DNA of 64,000 nucleotides, taken from JAIBJN01 sp963830885 (lineage in GTDB: Bacteria; Actinomycetota; Thermoleophilia; Gaiellales; Gaiellaceae). The notes under the pieces are model-generated. The model made no database searches, had not been told where the DNA came from, and saw only the letters and a list, made by a program, of their open reading frames with translations. The translations under genes were made by a program, and so were the position numbers. Below are positions 35,443 to 42,910 of the stretch, piece by piece. How positions within the stretch are numbered: the first letter of the stretch is position 1; each line of letters begins with the position of its first letter. The stretch covers positions 278,630-342,629 of the forward strand of contig CAWHOA010000012.1 of assembly GCA_963830885.1 (NCBI GenBank), written 5' to 3'.

Positions 35443-35794
35443 GGCAAGACGAAAGGTAACTCCGCACGTGCACCCACGGCCACCTGTGGCCTCCGCCGGG
35501 AGGCCGGCTTTCGGAGGGTACGACGCTCGCGCGTGAAGACCGACCTCGGCCCCCAGACTCGCATGCCGCAGGAGCGGCTGCGAGCGCCAAGAGAATCCGC
35601 TGGAACCGCGCAGTGGTCCTTCACACCCTGAAGGACCCCGTCCGGCCGAGGTTATTCCCTCGGCTCAGGAGATCCCGACGGCCTCCCGTGCGCCCCCGAG
35701 TCGCCGCGCGGAAGCGATTTCGCCCGCATGGGAATAGAGGGCAGTCGGCGGTGTCTCTAACGCACGACAGGTCAACCACTCCGAAAGGAAGACC
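35443..35794. other. Intergenic region before the RTX-like gene
   Basis: About 350 bp. It holds a modest hairpin (gccgagg / cctcggc near 35645-35662) and, just before the next start, the ribosome binding site ggaag. No gene supported. It should contain the promoters of the divergent anti-sigma-like and RTX-like genes. Confidence 0.4.
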
Positions 35795-36880
35795 ATGAAG
35801 AACTTCGTTCCACTCAAGGCACCGCACACCGCGCGGCCGAGGCGACTGGCGGCTTCGGCATTGGCCGTCGCTGCGGTCCTCGCGGCCGGGGTCGTGGCCG
35901 GTCAGGGAAGCGCCGCGGCCGACGTAGAGGCCGCCAACGCCTCGCATCCGCGCGGCCAGGGCACGATCATGCGGCCGAAGCTCAAGCGCGGGGAGCTGAG
36001 GGTCACGGGCACGAACGCGAGCGAGAAGATCGCGCTTCGCCTGCGGGCCGGCGAGCCCGGCATCCTCGAGATCGATGTCGATGACGACGGCTCGGCCGAG
36101 TTCGCCTTCGAGCGCAGCGAGATCGCGAGGATCGCAGTCAGCGCCCGCCCGGGCGATGACCTCGTGCGCATCGACGAGGCCAACGGCGTCTTCACCGACC
36201 AGATCGAGACCACACTCGCCGGTGGACGAGGAAACGACACGCTCGCCGGCGGCAGAGGCCTCGAGACGCTACTCGGCGGCATCGGAGACGACTCGATCGA
36301 CGGAAACGCAGGCAACGACGCCTCGCTGATGGGCCCCGGCGACGACACCTTCGTCTGGGATCCAGGCGACGGCAGCGACGTTGTCGAAGGCCAGGCCGGC
36401 ACCGACACGATGCTCTTCAACGGCGCCAACGTGGCCGAGCAGGTCGACGTGTCCGCGAACGGAGACCGGCTCACGTTCTTCCGCAACCCCGGCACCGTCA
36501 CGATGGACACCGCCGGCGTCGAGCGCGTCGACTTCAAAGCCCTCGGCGGCGCCGACCTCGTCACCGTCAACGACCTGACCGCAACCGACGTCAACGAGCT
36601 CGTCCTCGACCTCGCAGCCACCCTCGGCGGCGGCACAGGCGACGGCCAGGCCGACCGCGTCGTCGTCAACGCCACCGACGGCAACGACGCGATCGACGTC
36701 AGCGGAGACGCCGGCGAAGTGAAGGTCAACGGCCTCGCCCCGACGATCAGGATCCTCCACTCCGAGGCCGCCAGCGACCGGCTCGAGATCGACACCCTCG
36801 CGGGCACAGACACGGTCGACACCACCGGCCTGGCCGCCGGTGCGATCCAGCTCTTCGTGGACGGCGTGCTCGTCCCCTAG
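35795..36880 (+). CDS. Secreted RTX-like calcium-binding repeat protein
   Basis: 361 aa. A long twin-Arg-like N terminus (TARPRRLAASALAVAAVLAAG) serves as signal peptide. Residues ~145-210 hold hemolysin-type nonapeptide repeats, for example AGGRGNDTLAGGRGLETLLG and GGIGDDSIDGNAGNDA, which form Ca2+-binding beta-rolls. The C-terminal half (VDFKALGGADLVTVNDLTAT) keeps the same beta-roll character with few acidic repeats. Secreted structural or adhesive role inferred. It lies next to an ECF/anti-sigma pair that could control it. Confidence 0.82.
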   Translation: MKNFVPLKAPHTARPRRLAASALAVAAVLAAGVVAGQGSAAADVEAANASHPRGQGTIMRPKLKRGELRVTGTNASEKIALRLRAGEPGILEIDVDDDGSAEFAFERSEIARIAVSARPGDDLVRIDEANGVFTDQIETTLAGGRGNDTLAGGRGLETLLGGIGDDSIDGNAGNDASLMGPGDDTFVWDPGDGSDVVEGQAGTDTMLFNGANVAEQVDVSANGDRLTFFRNPGTVTMDTAGVERVDFKALGGADLVTVNDLTATDVNELVLDLAATLGGGTGDGQADRVVVNATDGNDAIDVSGDAGEVKVNGLAPTIRILHSEAASDRLEIDTLAGTDTVDTTGLAAGAIQLFVDGVLVP

Positions 36881-36900
36881 AGAACCCGCCAAGAGGACGT

Positions 36901-36929
36901 GCGGGGGCCTCCGTCTTGGGGGCCCCCGC
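36901..36929 (+). terminator. Terminator after the RTX-like gene
   Basis: A 9-bp stem (gcgggggcc / ggcccccgc) with an 11-nt loop, 20 bp past the stop codon. Confidence 0.7.
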
Positions 36930-37012
36930 GGAGCTGCAGCCGTGAACTGCACTCAGCCCTCGACCCGACCCTCGAGCGCCAACCGTCGATCACCTCACGG
37001 AAAGGGACGCTG

Positions 37013-37320
37013 ATGAAGCGCAAGATGACGTTGCTCCTCGCCGCCGCCGCGCCCACGGCGATCGCACTAATTGCCGCCGGCCTCATCAGCCTCGCGAGCG
37101 GCTCACCGTATTCCTCAGGGGCTCACGGCCTTGCCGCCACAACGAGCTCCCAGGATGGCGCGGCCGGCGCGGCCGCGGTGGGCACTGGCGATGCGAGAAT
37201 GACTGACCTAGCCGCTGACCCGCCCGGTGCGCTGGCGGCGGACGACGAGCTGCCCGCTATGTGGTCGCCGAGCCGCCGACCACGGGAAGAGCTGAGGCCA
37301 AAGAGCGCCCCGACCCGAGA
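37013..37320 (+). pseudogene. Truncated secreted-protein gene (N-terminal part only)
   Basis: ATG after aaaggga, then a signal peptide (MKRKMTLLLAAAAPTAIALI) and about 60 residues of Ala/Ser-rich secreted-type sequence. After about 37320 the frame simply continues antisense through the FAD-oxidase gene and no longer looks like protein. The original gene probably lost its 3' part when this junction formed. Family not recognised. Confidence 0.4.
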
Positions 37321-37321
37321 G

Positions 37322-38725
37322 CTACTTCGGCGGGATGTTCTGGTTGAGGCGGAAGAAGTTCGTGGGGTCGTAATTGCGTTTGAGCTCGACCAGCCGGTCG
37401 TACTTCTCGCCGTAGGCCTGTCGAACGCGGTCGGGTCCTTCGTCGCCGAGGAAGTTGACGTAGACGCGGTCGCGCGCGTGGGGCTGCATGGCGTCGAAGA
37501 AGTCGCGCGCCCAGGCGATATGCCGGTCTCCCTGTGGGTCGTCTTCGGTCCAGACGGCGTTGATGACGACGTTGTGCGCGGCGTCGCGCTGGCTGAAGGC
37601 GGTTGCGTCCTCTGGCACGCGACCGAGCGCCCCGCCGAGCTGGAGGATGATGGTGTACGAGCGTGGCGACGTGATCCGCGAGGTGTGGTCGATGAGCATG
37701 TCGATCGCATCGTCCGTGAGCGGCGGCAGCTCGACCGATTTCCAGTAGCGGTGCCAGCCGTGCGGCACCAACGGGTCGAACATCGACTGCAGCGCCACGT
37801 ACGGCTTGGGCTCGAGCCGATCGACGATCGGGCTGCCGAACTCTTTCAGCGGCCGGACGACCTCGGCCCCGTCCTCGGGCGCCCCGGCGTAGCACGCGGC
37901 CACCATGACTATCGGCTCGCCGTGCACGTCCTCGGGTAGGAACGGCAGGGGCGGCGCGAGCTCGAGCTCGATGATCGTCGTGAGCTCGTCGGGCGCGGCA
38001 GCCGCGAACTCGCGATAGAACCGCAGTAGCTCCGGCGCGTCTTCGAGCGGGTGGAAGATCGGCCCGGCGAGCACGATCGGCCCGACCGGATGCAGGCGGT
38101 ACTCGAACGACGTGACGATGCCGTAGTTACCGCCGCCGCCGCGCACTCCCCAGAACAGATCGGGGTTCTCGTCCTCGCTGGCGGTGACCAGCTCGCCGTC
38201 CGCCGTGACGAGGTCGACTGAGAGCAGGTTGTCGACCGTCGCCCCGTACTTGCGCATCAACCAGCCTATCCCGCCGCCCAGGGTCAGCCCCGAAACGCCC
38301 GTGTGGCTCACGATTCCACCCACGGTCGCAAGCCCAAAGAGCTGGGTCTCGCGGTCGAGCTCGCCCCACAGAACGCCCGCCTCGGCGCGCGCCGTCCTGG
38401 CTTGTGGGTCGACGTGAATGCCTTTCATCGGCGACAGGTCGATCACGAGCCCGTCGTCGCAGAGCGCATGCCCGCCAACCCCGTGGCCGCCGGAGCGCAC
38501 CGCGACGAGCAGATTGCGCTCTCGCGCGTAGCGAACGGCCGCGACCACGTCGGCGACGCCGGCGCAGCGCGCAATGCCGGCCGGCCGGCGGTCGATGGCG
38601 CCGTTCCAGATCCTGCGACCGGTGTCATAATCGACGCTCGCCGGCAGCAGCAGCTCGCCGCGCAGCGCGCCCCCCAACTCGTCGAGCCCCTCGGTCTCGC
38701 GCGGTCGTGTTCGGATGGCACTCAT
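37322..38725 (-). CDS. FAD-linked oxidoreductase (berberine-bridge-enzyme-like)
   Basis: 467 aa. The PCMH-type FAD domain includes AVRSGGHGVGGHALCDDGLVI, with H81 in the position that bonds covalently to FAD, and GLTLGGGIGWLMRKYG. Where bicovalent members carry a Cys this protein has Val-Ser, so a single covalent link is likely. The C terminus YDPTNFFRLNQNIPP is the BBE motif. Such enzymes oxidise sugars, alcohols or secondary metabolites; substrate unknown. It is divergent from an HxlR regulator that may control it. Confidence 0.9.
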   Translation of the reverse strand: MSAIRTRPRETEGLDELGGALRGELLLPASVDYDTGRRIWNGAIDRRPAGIARCAGVADVVAAVRYARERNLLVAVRSGGHGVGGHALCDDGLVIDLSPMKGIHVDPQARTARAEAGVLWGELDRETQLFGLATVGGIVSHTGVSGLTLGGGIGWLMRKYGATVDNLLSVDLVTADGELVTASEDENPDLFWGVRGGGGNYGIVTSFEYRLHPVGPIVLAGPIFHPLEDAPELLRFYREFAAAAPDELTTIIELELAPPLPFLPEDVHGEPIVMVAACYAGAPEDGAEVVRPLKEFGSPIVDRLEPKPYVALQSMFDPLVPHGWHRYWKSVELPPLTDDAIDMLIDHTSRITSPRSYTIILQLGGALGRVPEDATAFSQRDAAHNVVINAVWTEDDPQGDRHIAWARDFFDAMQPHARDRVYVNFLGDEGPDRVRQAYGEKYDRLVELKRNYDPTNFFRLNQNIPPK

Positions 38726-38821
38726 GGTCGTCCTCCGCTGCTCGTTGCCCGGTCGGCAGTTTCCGTCTCGGTAGTCATGCAGCCACGGTAGGCCCGCGCG
38801 GCCCTGTGCGGCTAGACCGAG

Positions 38822-38843
38822 ATTCGAACCAACCGGTTCGGAT
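38822..38843. promoter_or_regulatory. Inverted repeat between FAD-oxidase and HxlR genes (candidate operator)
   Basis: cgaacc-aacc-ggttcg (38825-38840) is a perfect 6-4-6 inverted repeat, extendable to attcgaacc/ggttcggat with one mismatch. A third half-site (tttcgaacc) follows, then a tandem ctgctgcgga pair. It is centred between the divergent genes, where an HxlR dimer would be expected to bind. Confidence 0.5.
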
Positions 38844-38893
38844 TTCGAACCTGCTGCGGACTGCTGCGGACTGCTGGTTAGCATGGTGGCGCG

Positions 38894-39628
38894 ATGCGGA
38901 GCTACGCTCAGTACTGCCCGATCGCCAAGGCCAGCGAGATCCTCGGTGACCGCTGGACGCTCTTGATCGTGCGCGAGATGCTCGGTGGTGCTAGAGGCTT
39001 CAACGAGCTACAGCGCGGCCTGCCAGGGATCTCGCGCTCAGTCCTCACTGACCGCCTGCGCTCGCTCGAGCGGACCGAGATCGTCGGGCGCCGAACCGGC
39101 CCAAAGGGCAGGACGCTCGGGTACCAGCTGACGCCCGCCGGCCGTGACCTAGAGCCAGTCGTCCAGGCGCTCGGGGAATGGGGAGTGACCTGGTCGTTCA
39201 CCGATCCCCGCCCCGAGGAGCTAGACCCTGACCTCTTGATCGTCTGGATGGCCCGCCATGTGCATCGCGAGCAGCTTCCCCCCGGCCGAACGGTGCTCAA
39301 GTTCGACTTTCGCGATCCGGCCAAGCGCTACTGGATGGTGCTCGAGCCCTCGGAGGTCTCGGTGTGCCTGCAGCATCCCGGATTCGACATCGACCTCGAG
39401 GTCAAAGTCGACACCGCCACTCTCTATCGCGTCTACCTGGGACGGGCGGAGCTCGGCGGCGCGATGCGGACGCGAAAGCTGACGATGAGCGGCCCGCGTG
39501 CGCTCCAGCGCGGCTTCGGTCGCTGGTTCGCCTGGAGCGCGTTCGCCCCCGCGAGCCGCGTGGCCGAGCAGCGTCGGACGGCGGCGTCGCGGCTAGGGCC
39601 CCTCGGCAGCGTGAGGATCGCGGAGTGA
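38894..39628 (+). CDS. HxlR-family transcriptional regulator with C-terminal SCP2-like domain
   Basis: 244 aa. The N-terminal ~100 residues are a winged helix of the HxlR type: YCPIAKASEILGDRWTLLIVREMLGG and GFNELQRGLPGISRSVLTDRLRSLE, with a Cys near the N terminus often used for redox sensing. The C-terminal 140 residues (VLKFDFRDPAKRYWMVLEPSEVSV) resemble a sterol-carrier-type ligand pocket, so a small molecule may be the signal. The adjacent inverted repeat is the likely operator. Confidence 0.88.
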   Translation: MRSYAQYCPIAKASEILGDRWTLLIVREMLGGARGFNELQRGLPGISRSVLTDRLRSLERTEIVGRRTGPKGRTLGYQLTPAGRDLEPVVQALGEWGVTWSFTDPRPEELDPDLLIVWMARHVHREQLPPGRTVLKFDFRDPAKRYWMVLEPSEVSVCLQHPGFDIDLEVKVDTATLYRVYLGRAELGGAMRTRKLTMSGPRALQRGFGRWFAWSAFAPASRVAEQRRTAASRLGPLGSVRIAE

Positions 39629-39714
39629 CAGGGCGAGCGAAGCAGCGCTGTCCCGAACCCACCAGGCGACTCGACGCGATCCACGACACCATACGAGAGG
39701 GAGGTAACGCGATC

Positions 39715-40095
39715 GTGACCGACGAGATGGTGAGCGTCCGCTACATGGTCGACGACGTCGACCAGGCCGTCGACTTCTACACCCGCCACTTCGGCTTCCA
39801 GCTCGGCCACAACGCCTCGCCCGCGTTCGCCGAGGTCCGCCGCGGAAGGCTGCGGTTGCTGCTCGCCGGCCCGACCAGCTCCGCCGGCCGGCCGATGCCC
39901 GACGGCCGCCAGCCCCAACCGGGCGGTTGGAATCGCATCCACTTCGTCGTCGACGACATCGCCGCCGAAGTGCAGCGGCTCCGCGCCGCCGACGTCAGCT
40001 TCCGCAACGACATCATCACCGGCCCGGGAGGGCAGCAGATCCTGCTCGACGACCCCTCCGGTAACCCGATCGAGCTCTTCCAGCCCGCCGACTGA
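39715..40095 (+). CDS. VOC-family (glyoxalase/dioxygenase-like) protein
   Basis: 126 aa. VRYMVDDVDQAVDFYTRHFGFQ and the closing DDPSGNPIELFQPA with the metal-ligand Glu are typical of vicinal-oxygen-chelate folds. The GTG at 39715 is preferred because gagggaggt lies upstream; an earlier GTG overlapping the HxlR stop exists but lacks one. Probably cotranscribed with the HxlR gene; substrate unknown. Confidence 0.83.
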   Translation: MTDEMVSVRYMVDDVDQAVDFYTRHFGFQLGHNASPAFAEVRRGRLRLLLAGPTSSAGRPMPDGRQPQPGGWNRIHFVVDDIAAEVQRLRAADVSFRNDIITGPGGQQILLDDPSGNPIELFQPAD

Positions 40096-40143
40096 GCTCG
40101 ATCCGCACATTACGACGGGGGCCCTCCAGGCTCCCTGGCGAAA

Positions 40144-40213
40144 CGATCTCGCAACGCGCCGACCGCCTCGAAGCGTCAGCAACCGACGCGCAAAGCTGAC
40201 TAAGAAGCTGACT
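40144..40213 (+). repeat. 70-bp imperfect repeat, copy A
   Basis: The stretch ending gcaaagctgactaagaagctgact matches 41382-41451. The core tcgaagcgtcagcaa-cgacgcgcaaagctgact has one mismatch in about 35 bp. Copy B sits between the integrase remnant and the tRNA-Gly fragment, so copy A may mark the end of an earlier related insertion. Confidence 0.6.
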
Positions 40214-40264
40214 ATGAACACCGCCTCGTTCAGCTTTCGGTCGTAACGTGCCGATTCTCGTCCG

Positions 40265-40588
40265 ATGGCACGCGTGCTCTTTGTGCTCGGTGCGCTGGCG
40301 CTCCTCGGAGGCGCCGCATTCGCGTTCCTCGTTGCCGGCGTCGTGAACTGGCTGGCCTGCGAGAACGAAGGGACCCCAGCCTGCAGTCGACAGGATCTTG
40401 CCTCCGCACAGTTCATCCTCGCAATGATCGGCTTGGTGCCGGCACTCGTGCTTGTGGTCGCCGCTGCACTCGGCAAGAGGCGAATGGCTGCGGTTGCAGT
40501 GGTAGTCGGTGTGCCGCTCTACCTCGCTTGGGCCTTTCTCATGGACGGGGCCATTCACGGGTGGGATGACCTCAAGCTGGTTCCATGA
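40265..40588 (+). CDS. Small membrane protein of unknown function
   Basis: 107 aa with three hydrophobic helices (VLFVLGALALLGGAAFAFLV, FILAMIGLVPALVLVVAAAL, AVAVVVGVPLYLAWAFLMDG) and an extracytoplasmic loop with two Cys (CENEGTPAC) that could form a disulfide. No family recognised. Confidence 0.5.
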   Translation: MARVLFVLGALALLGGAAFAFLVAGVVNWLACENEGTPACSRQDLASAQFILAMIGLVPALVLVVAAALGKRRMAAVAVVVGVPLYLAWAFLMDGAIHGWDDLKLVP

Positions 40589-40844
40589 GCGGGAGGCGCT
40601 GCGAGTCATCGCCAGCAACCGAGATTCTCGTTCGCGTTCGTCTAGCTTGGCCGAAGGAGCCATCTAGGCAACCGTGCACCAAGCCGTAGCTTGCTCGTCC
40701 ACCCGGCTGCCCTAACAGCAGCTCAATCAAGGTTCGGCCTCGCCGAGCCGAAGAGAACAGCGAGGGGACGATCGGCGCCGGAGGGCCTGGTCGTCTTGAG
40801 CGCCAAACCCTCGGCGCTTCGACACGCACGGAGAGGAACAGAGA

Positions 40845-40949
40845 GTGAACGTAGGAGTAATGGAAGACAACAGCGCCTACGAGAACCGCGTCATCCGCGA
40901 GGTCGACGCCTGGATACAGCCGAACGACTGCGCGAAGGAAACCCGATGA
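40845..40949 (+). CDS. Short ORF translationally coupled to the next membrane gene
   Basis: 34 codons from GTG (or 29 from the ATG at 40860, with gtaggagt before it). It is acidic and soluble (MEDNSAYENRVIREVDAWIQ, then PNDCAKETR). Its TGA overlaps the next ATG as ATGA. Size and coupling suggest a small subunit or leader; unproven. Confidence 0.35.
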   Translation: MNVGVMEDNSAYENRVIREVDAWIQPNDCAKETR

Positions 40950-41161
40950 TCCGCGCACTGAAGATCGCCGGCTGGGTCGTCCTCGGCTGGGTCGCCGGGA
41001 GCTTCGTCGGGATGGCTGCCAGCTACCTGTGGTTCTACGGCATCGGCGCCTCGGGCGGCCAGAACATCGTGTACGTCAACCTGATGATCGGGCTGGGATC
41101 GATCGTTCTGTTCACGTGGTACGGCGTCCGACGCACGCGCAAGGCGACCCCGTCCGCATAG
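40946..41161 (+). CDS. Small two-helix membrane protein
   Basis: 71 aa: MIRALKIAGWVVLGWVAGSF forms the first helix, NIVYVNLMIGLGSIVLFTWY the second, and a basic tail (GVRRTRKATPSA) ends the protein. It starts in an ATGA overlap with the preceding short ORF and ends about 90 bp before the tRNA-Gly fragment. Family not recognised. Confidence 0.5.
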   Translation: MIRALKIAGWVVLGWVAGSFVGMAASYLWFYGIGASGGQNIVYVNLMIGLGSIVLFTWYGVRRTRKATPSA

Positions 41162-41252
41162 GGCATCCACTGTGGCCGCTCAGTGGCGAACTCTTGCCCG
41201 AGCGAGACCACACCGAGACCACACGGGCGCCGGGCCGGAGGCGCGGGGCACG

Positions 41253-41280
41253 AGAAACCCGCCGTTTCCAGCGGGTTTCT
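41253..41280 (-). terminator. Terminator hairpin next to the left tRNA-Gly fragment
   Basis: A 10-bp stem (agaaacccgc / gcgggtttct) with the 8-nt loop cgtttcca. The hairpin after the intact tRNA-Gly (51363-51388) has the same loop but a different, fully paired stem. On the minus strand it follows the truncated tRNA and probably was the original tRNA-Gly terminator. Confidence 0.7.
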
Positions 41281-41281
41281 G

Positions 41282-41321
41282 AGAGCGGATGAAGGGACTC
41301 GAACCCTCGACCTTCTGCATG
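41282..41321. repeat. Left attachment repeat (3' part of tRNA-Gly)
   Basis: 40 bp identical to 51391-51430. It comprises the 3' acceptor strand, T-arm, variable loop and half of the anticodon arm of tRNA-Gly(GCC), in the same orientation. The match ends inside the anticodon, where a/g differ (41322 vs 51431). The missing 5' half makes this a tRNA fragment, as at the far end of elements integrated into tRNA genes. Confidence 0.85.
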
Positions 41322-41381
41322 ACAAGGTGAACGCGCGAGGCGACGCAAGGCGACTCCCGCCGACAGTCCGAGTCTTCAAGC

Positions 41382-41451
41382 CGTTTCGGCGACGCGCTGA
41401 CCGACTCGAAGCGTCAGCAAGCGACGCGCAAAGCTGACTGAAATGCTGACT
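41382..41451 (+). repeat. 70-bp imperfect repeat, copy B
   Basis: Partner of copy A at 40144-40213. It lies between the left attachment repeat and the integrase remnant, where integrase arm-binding sites would be expected. Both copies contain two gctgact motifs 12 bp apart. Confidence 0.6.
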
Positions 41452-42048
41452 AACCGACGGAGCGGCGCATCTCCTTGGCGACCTTCGGCGAGTGCCGGTG
41501 GGCGGATCGAAATGCCTCATTAGACCGAGCCCACGGTCCACCGACCCAGCCGCACTCGCAAATAGCGAGGAAGTACGGCCCGAAGTCCTCTTTCTGATCG
41601 GGCGACGGGCGGACCTCCTGAACGTCGACGTTGTGCTCTTTGAGCAGCCGCCTAAAGAGTCCATGCGCAATCCCATCGGCGCCCGTTTGGCGAATCGTTG
41701 AGCAAGAGCAGCCTCGCCCCCGACACGCGCATCCGCCGCGCGAGCGAGTACGTCCTCGACCACGGCGGCCTCGTCGCGGCCGTCGCGAGCGTAGACCTTC
41801 AAAGTGAAGCCGGCGTCCGAGTGGCCCGTGAGTCGCGCGAGCGGCGTCGCCGGGAGCTCGAGGTCTGTTGCAAGCATCGAGGCAAACGAGTGCCTGAGCG
41901 AGTGCCACGAGAGCCGGTCGGCCGTGTCGGCGAGGCCGGCGGCCGTCTTCGAGCACGGTTTGATCCGAGCAGGCTCAGAGCCTTTCTCTGGAGTCGTCCG
42001 GTTCGCCTTACGTGAGCTAGCCGACTGGGCGGCGACCTGGGCCGGCAC
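41450..42048 (-). pseudogene. Tyrosine integrase remnant (C-terminal catalytic part) with degraded tail
   Basis: The first ~110 codons (minus strand) hold a tyrosine-recombinase C-terminal core: WHSLRHSFASML (H-x2-R), LTGHSD (second His/Arg-box region) and the tyrosine nucleophile context TLKVYAR. The N-terminal half with the first catalytic Arg and the arm-binding domain is absent. Downstream, another frame reads HNVDVQEVRPSPDQKEDFGP and ends in ECGWVGGPWARSNEAFRS before the stop at 41450, probably an unrelated fragment. Its place beside the tRNA fragment fits an element integrase. Confidence 0.7.
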
Positions 42049-42050
42049 CG

Positions 42051-42164
42051 GTGACCGTGACCGACGTCGCCTGCGGCGGCTGTAGTATGCCCGGCGTTCG
42101 GCTCGTGAAAGAAGGCGAGGCCGTCACCGGCGAGACCGTCTACTGCCCGACGTGCAAGTTGTAA
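42051..42164 (+). CDS. Mini zinc-ribbon protein (about 35-37 aa)
   Basis: A GTG start (42051, or 42057 in frame) opens a very short ORF: VACGGCSMPGVRLVKEGEAV, then GETVYCPTCKL, followed by two stop codons (taataa). Two C-x2-C knuckles separated by a strand are what a minimal zinc ribbon needs. Too short for usual gene finders. It lies just inside the element beyond the integrase remnant. Confidence 0.5.
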   Translation: MTVTDVACGGCSMPGVRLVKEGEAVTGETVYCPTCKL

Positions 42165-42167
42165 TAA

Positions 42168-42514
42168 AGGCCCTGTCTGACACCAGATGCCAAATGCGCC
42201 GTTCGGGGCCGCGCGCTGAGCGGAAAACGGCCGATCCTACCACCGGATCTGGGTTAACGGTTCGACGATCTTCTCAGCCTGCACAAGTTCTCGACGAGCT
42301 GTGCAGCTTTTGGCGCGCTCGATGCCGTCCTGGCGAGCGTTGTGAACGCCCGTCGCGGGTGCCTAGATGGCTGAGCCGTGCTCGAAGTCCGTTAGCTGAA
42401 CGTGGAGGGCATAGGAGACGCTTTCAGGCTGGGTGGTCGCCTACATGGTCGCCGCACTGACTCCGTACACTCGCACAAGCCGAATCGTAGGTACTCGAAG
42501 AGAAAGGACGCAAG
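42168..42514. other. Non-coding stretch inside the element
   Basis: About 350 bp, visibly less GC-rich than surrounding DNA. It holds an imperfect inverted repeat (gcacaagttctcgac ... gagctgtgc near 42278-42304). No supported gene. It presumably carries the promoter of the mini-Lsr2 gene. Confidence 0.35.
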
Positions 42515-42712
42515 ATGGCTAAGAAGACCGTGTTCGTTAGCGACCTTTCCGGCGATGCAATTGAGGAAGGCAAGGGAGCGAAGATCCGTATTACGTTCGA
42601 TGACGCTCGGCGCGGCTCCTATGAGATCGACGCGACCGCCGACGAAGCTGCCGAGCTAGGGCGCAAAGGCCGGCAAGTCGCCAGGCGCGGTCGGAAACCG
42701 AAGTCTGCGTAG
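42515..42712 (+). CDS. Mini-Lsr2 nucleoid-associated protein
   Basis: 65 aa. The first ~50 residues follow the Lsr2 N-terminal dimerisation domain (MAKKTVFVSDLSGDAIEEGK, then RGSYEIDATADEAAELG). Instead of the usual C-terminal DNA-binding domain it ends RRGRKPKSA (residues 57-65), an AT-hook-like basic motif. Ribosome binding site aaagga upstream of the ATG. Lsr2 proteins silence AT-rich foreign DNA; a short form in an island could act as a silencer partner or antagonist, which is inference. Confidence 0.75.
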   Translation: MAKKTVFVSDLSGDAIEEGKGAKIRITFDDARRGSYEIDATADEAAELGRKGRQVARRGRKPKSA

Positions 42713-42910
42713 ACCCTCTAAGCCCTTGTGAGCCTCAGGCAGCCTAGATGGTGTCTGAGGCCTTCTACTGGCCGGAACTGACTTGGCCTATCGGTACCGC
42801 TCCTCGGGACTCAGACAAGTTCTTCGTGCTTCCCGCCGGCTGGACCGGAGAGCACGGCTCGGTGATCGTGCTTCCAGAGAGCGGTCGATCCGGCTCGAGC
42901 TCCTCGCCGG

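Noticed and set aside
38850..38880. Tandem ctgctgcgga units as a possible CRISPR or satellite
   Set aside because: Only two to three 10-bp units with no spacers; part of a promoter region.
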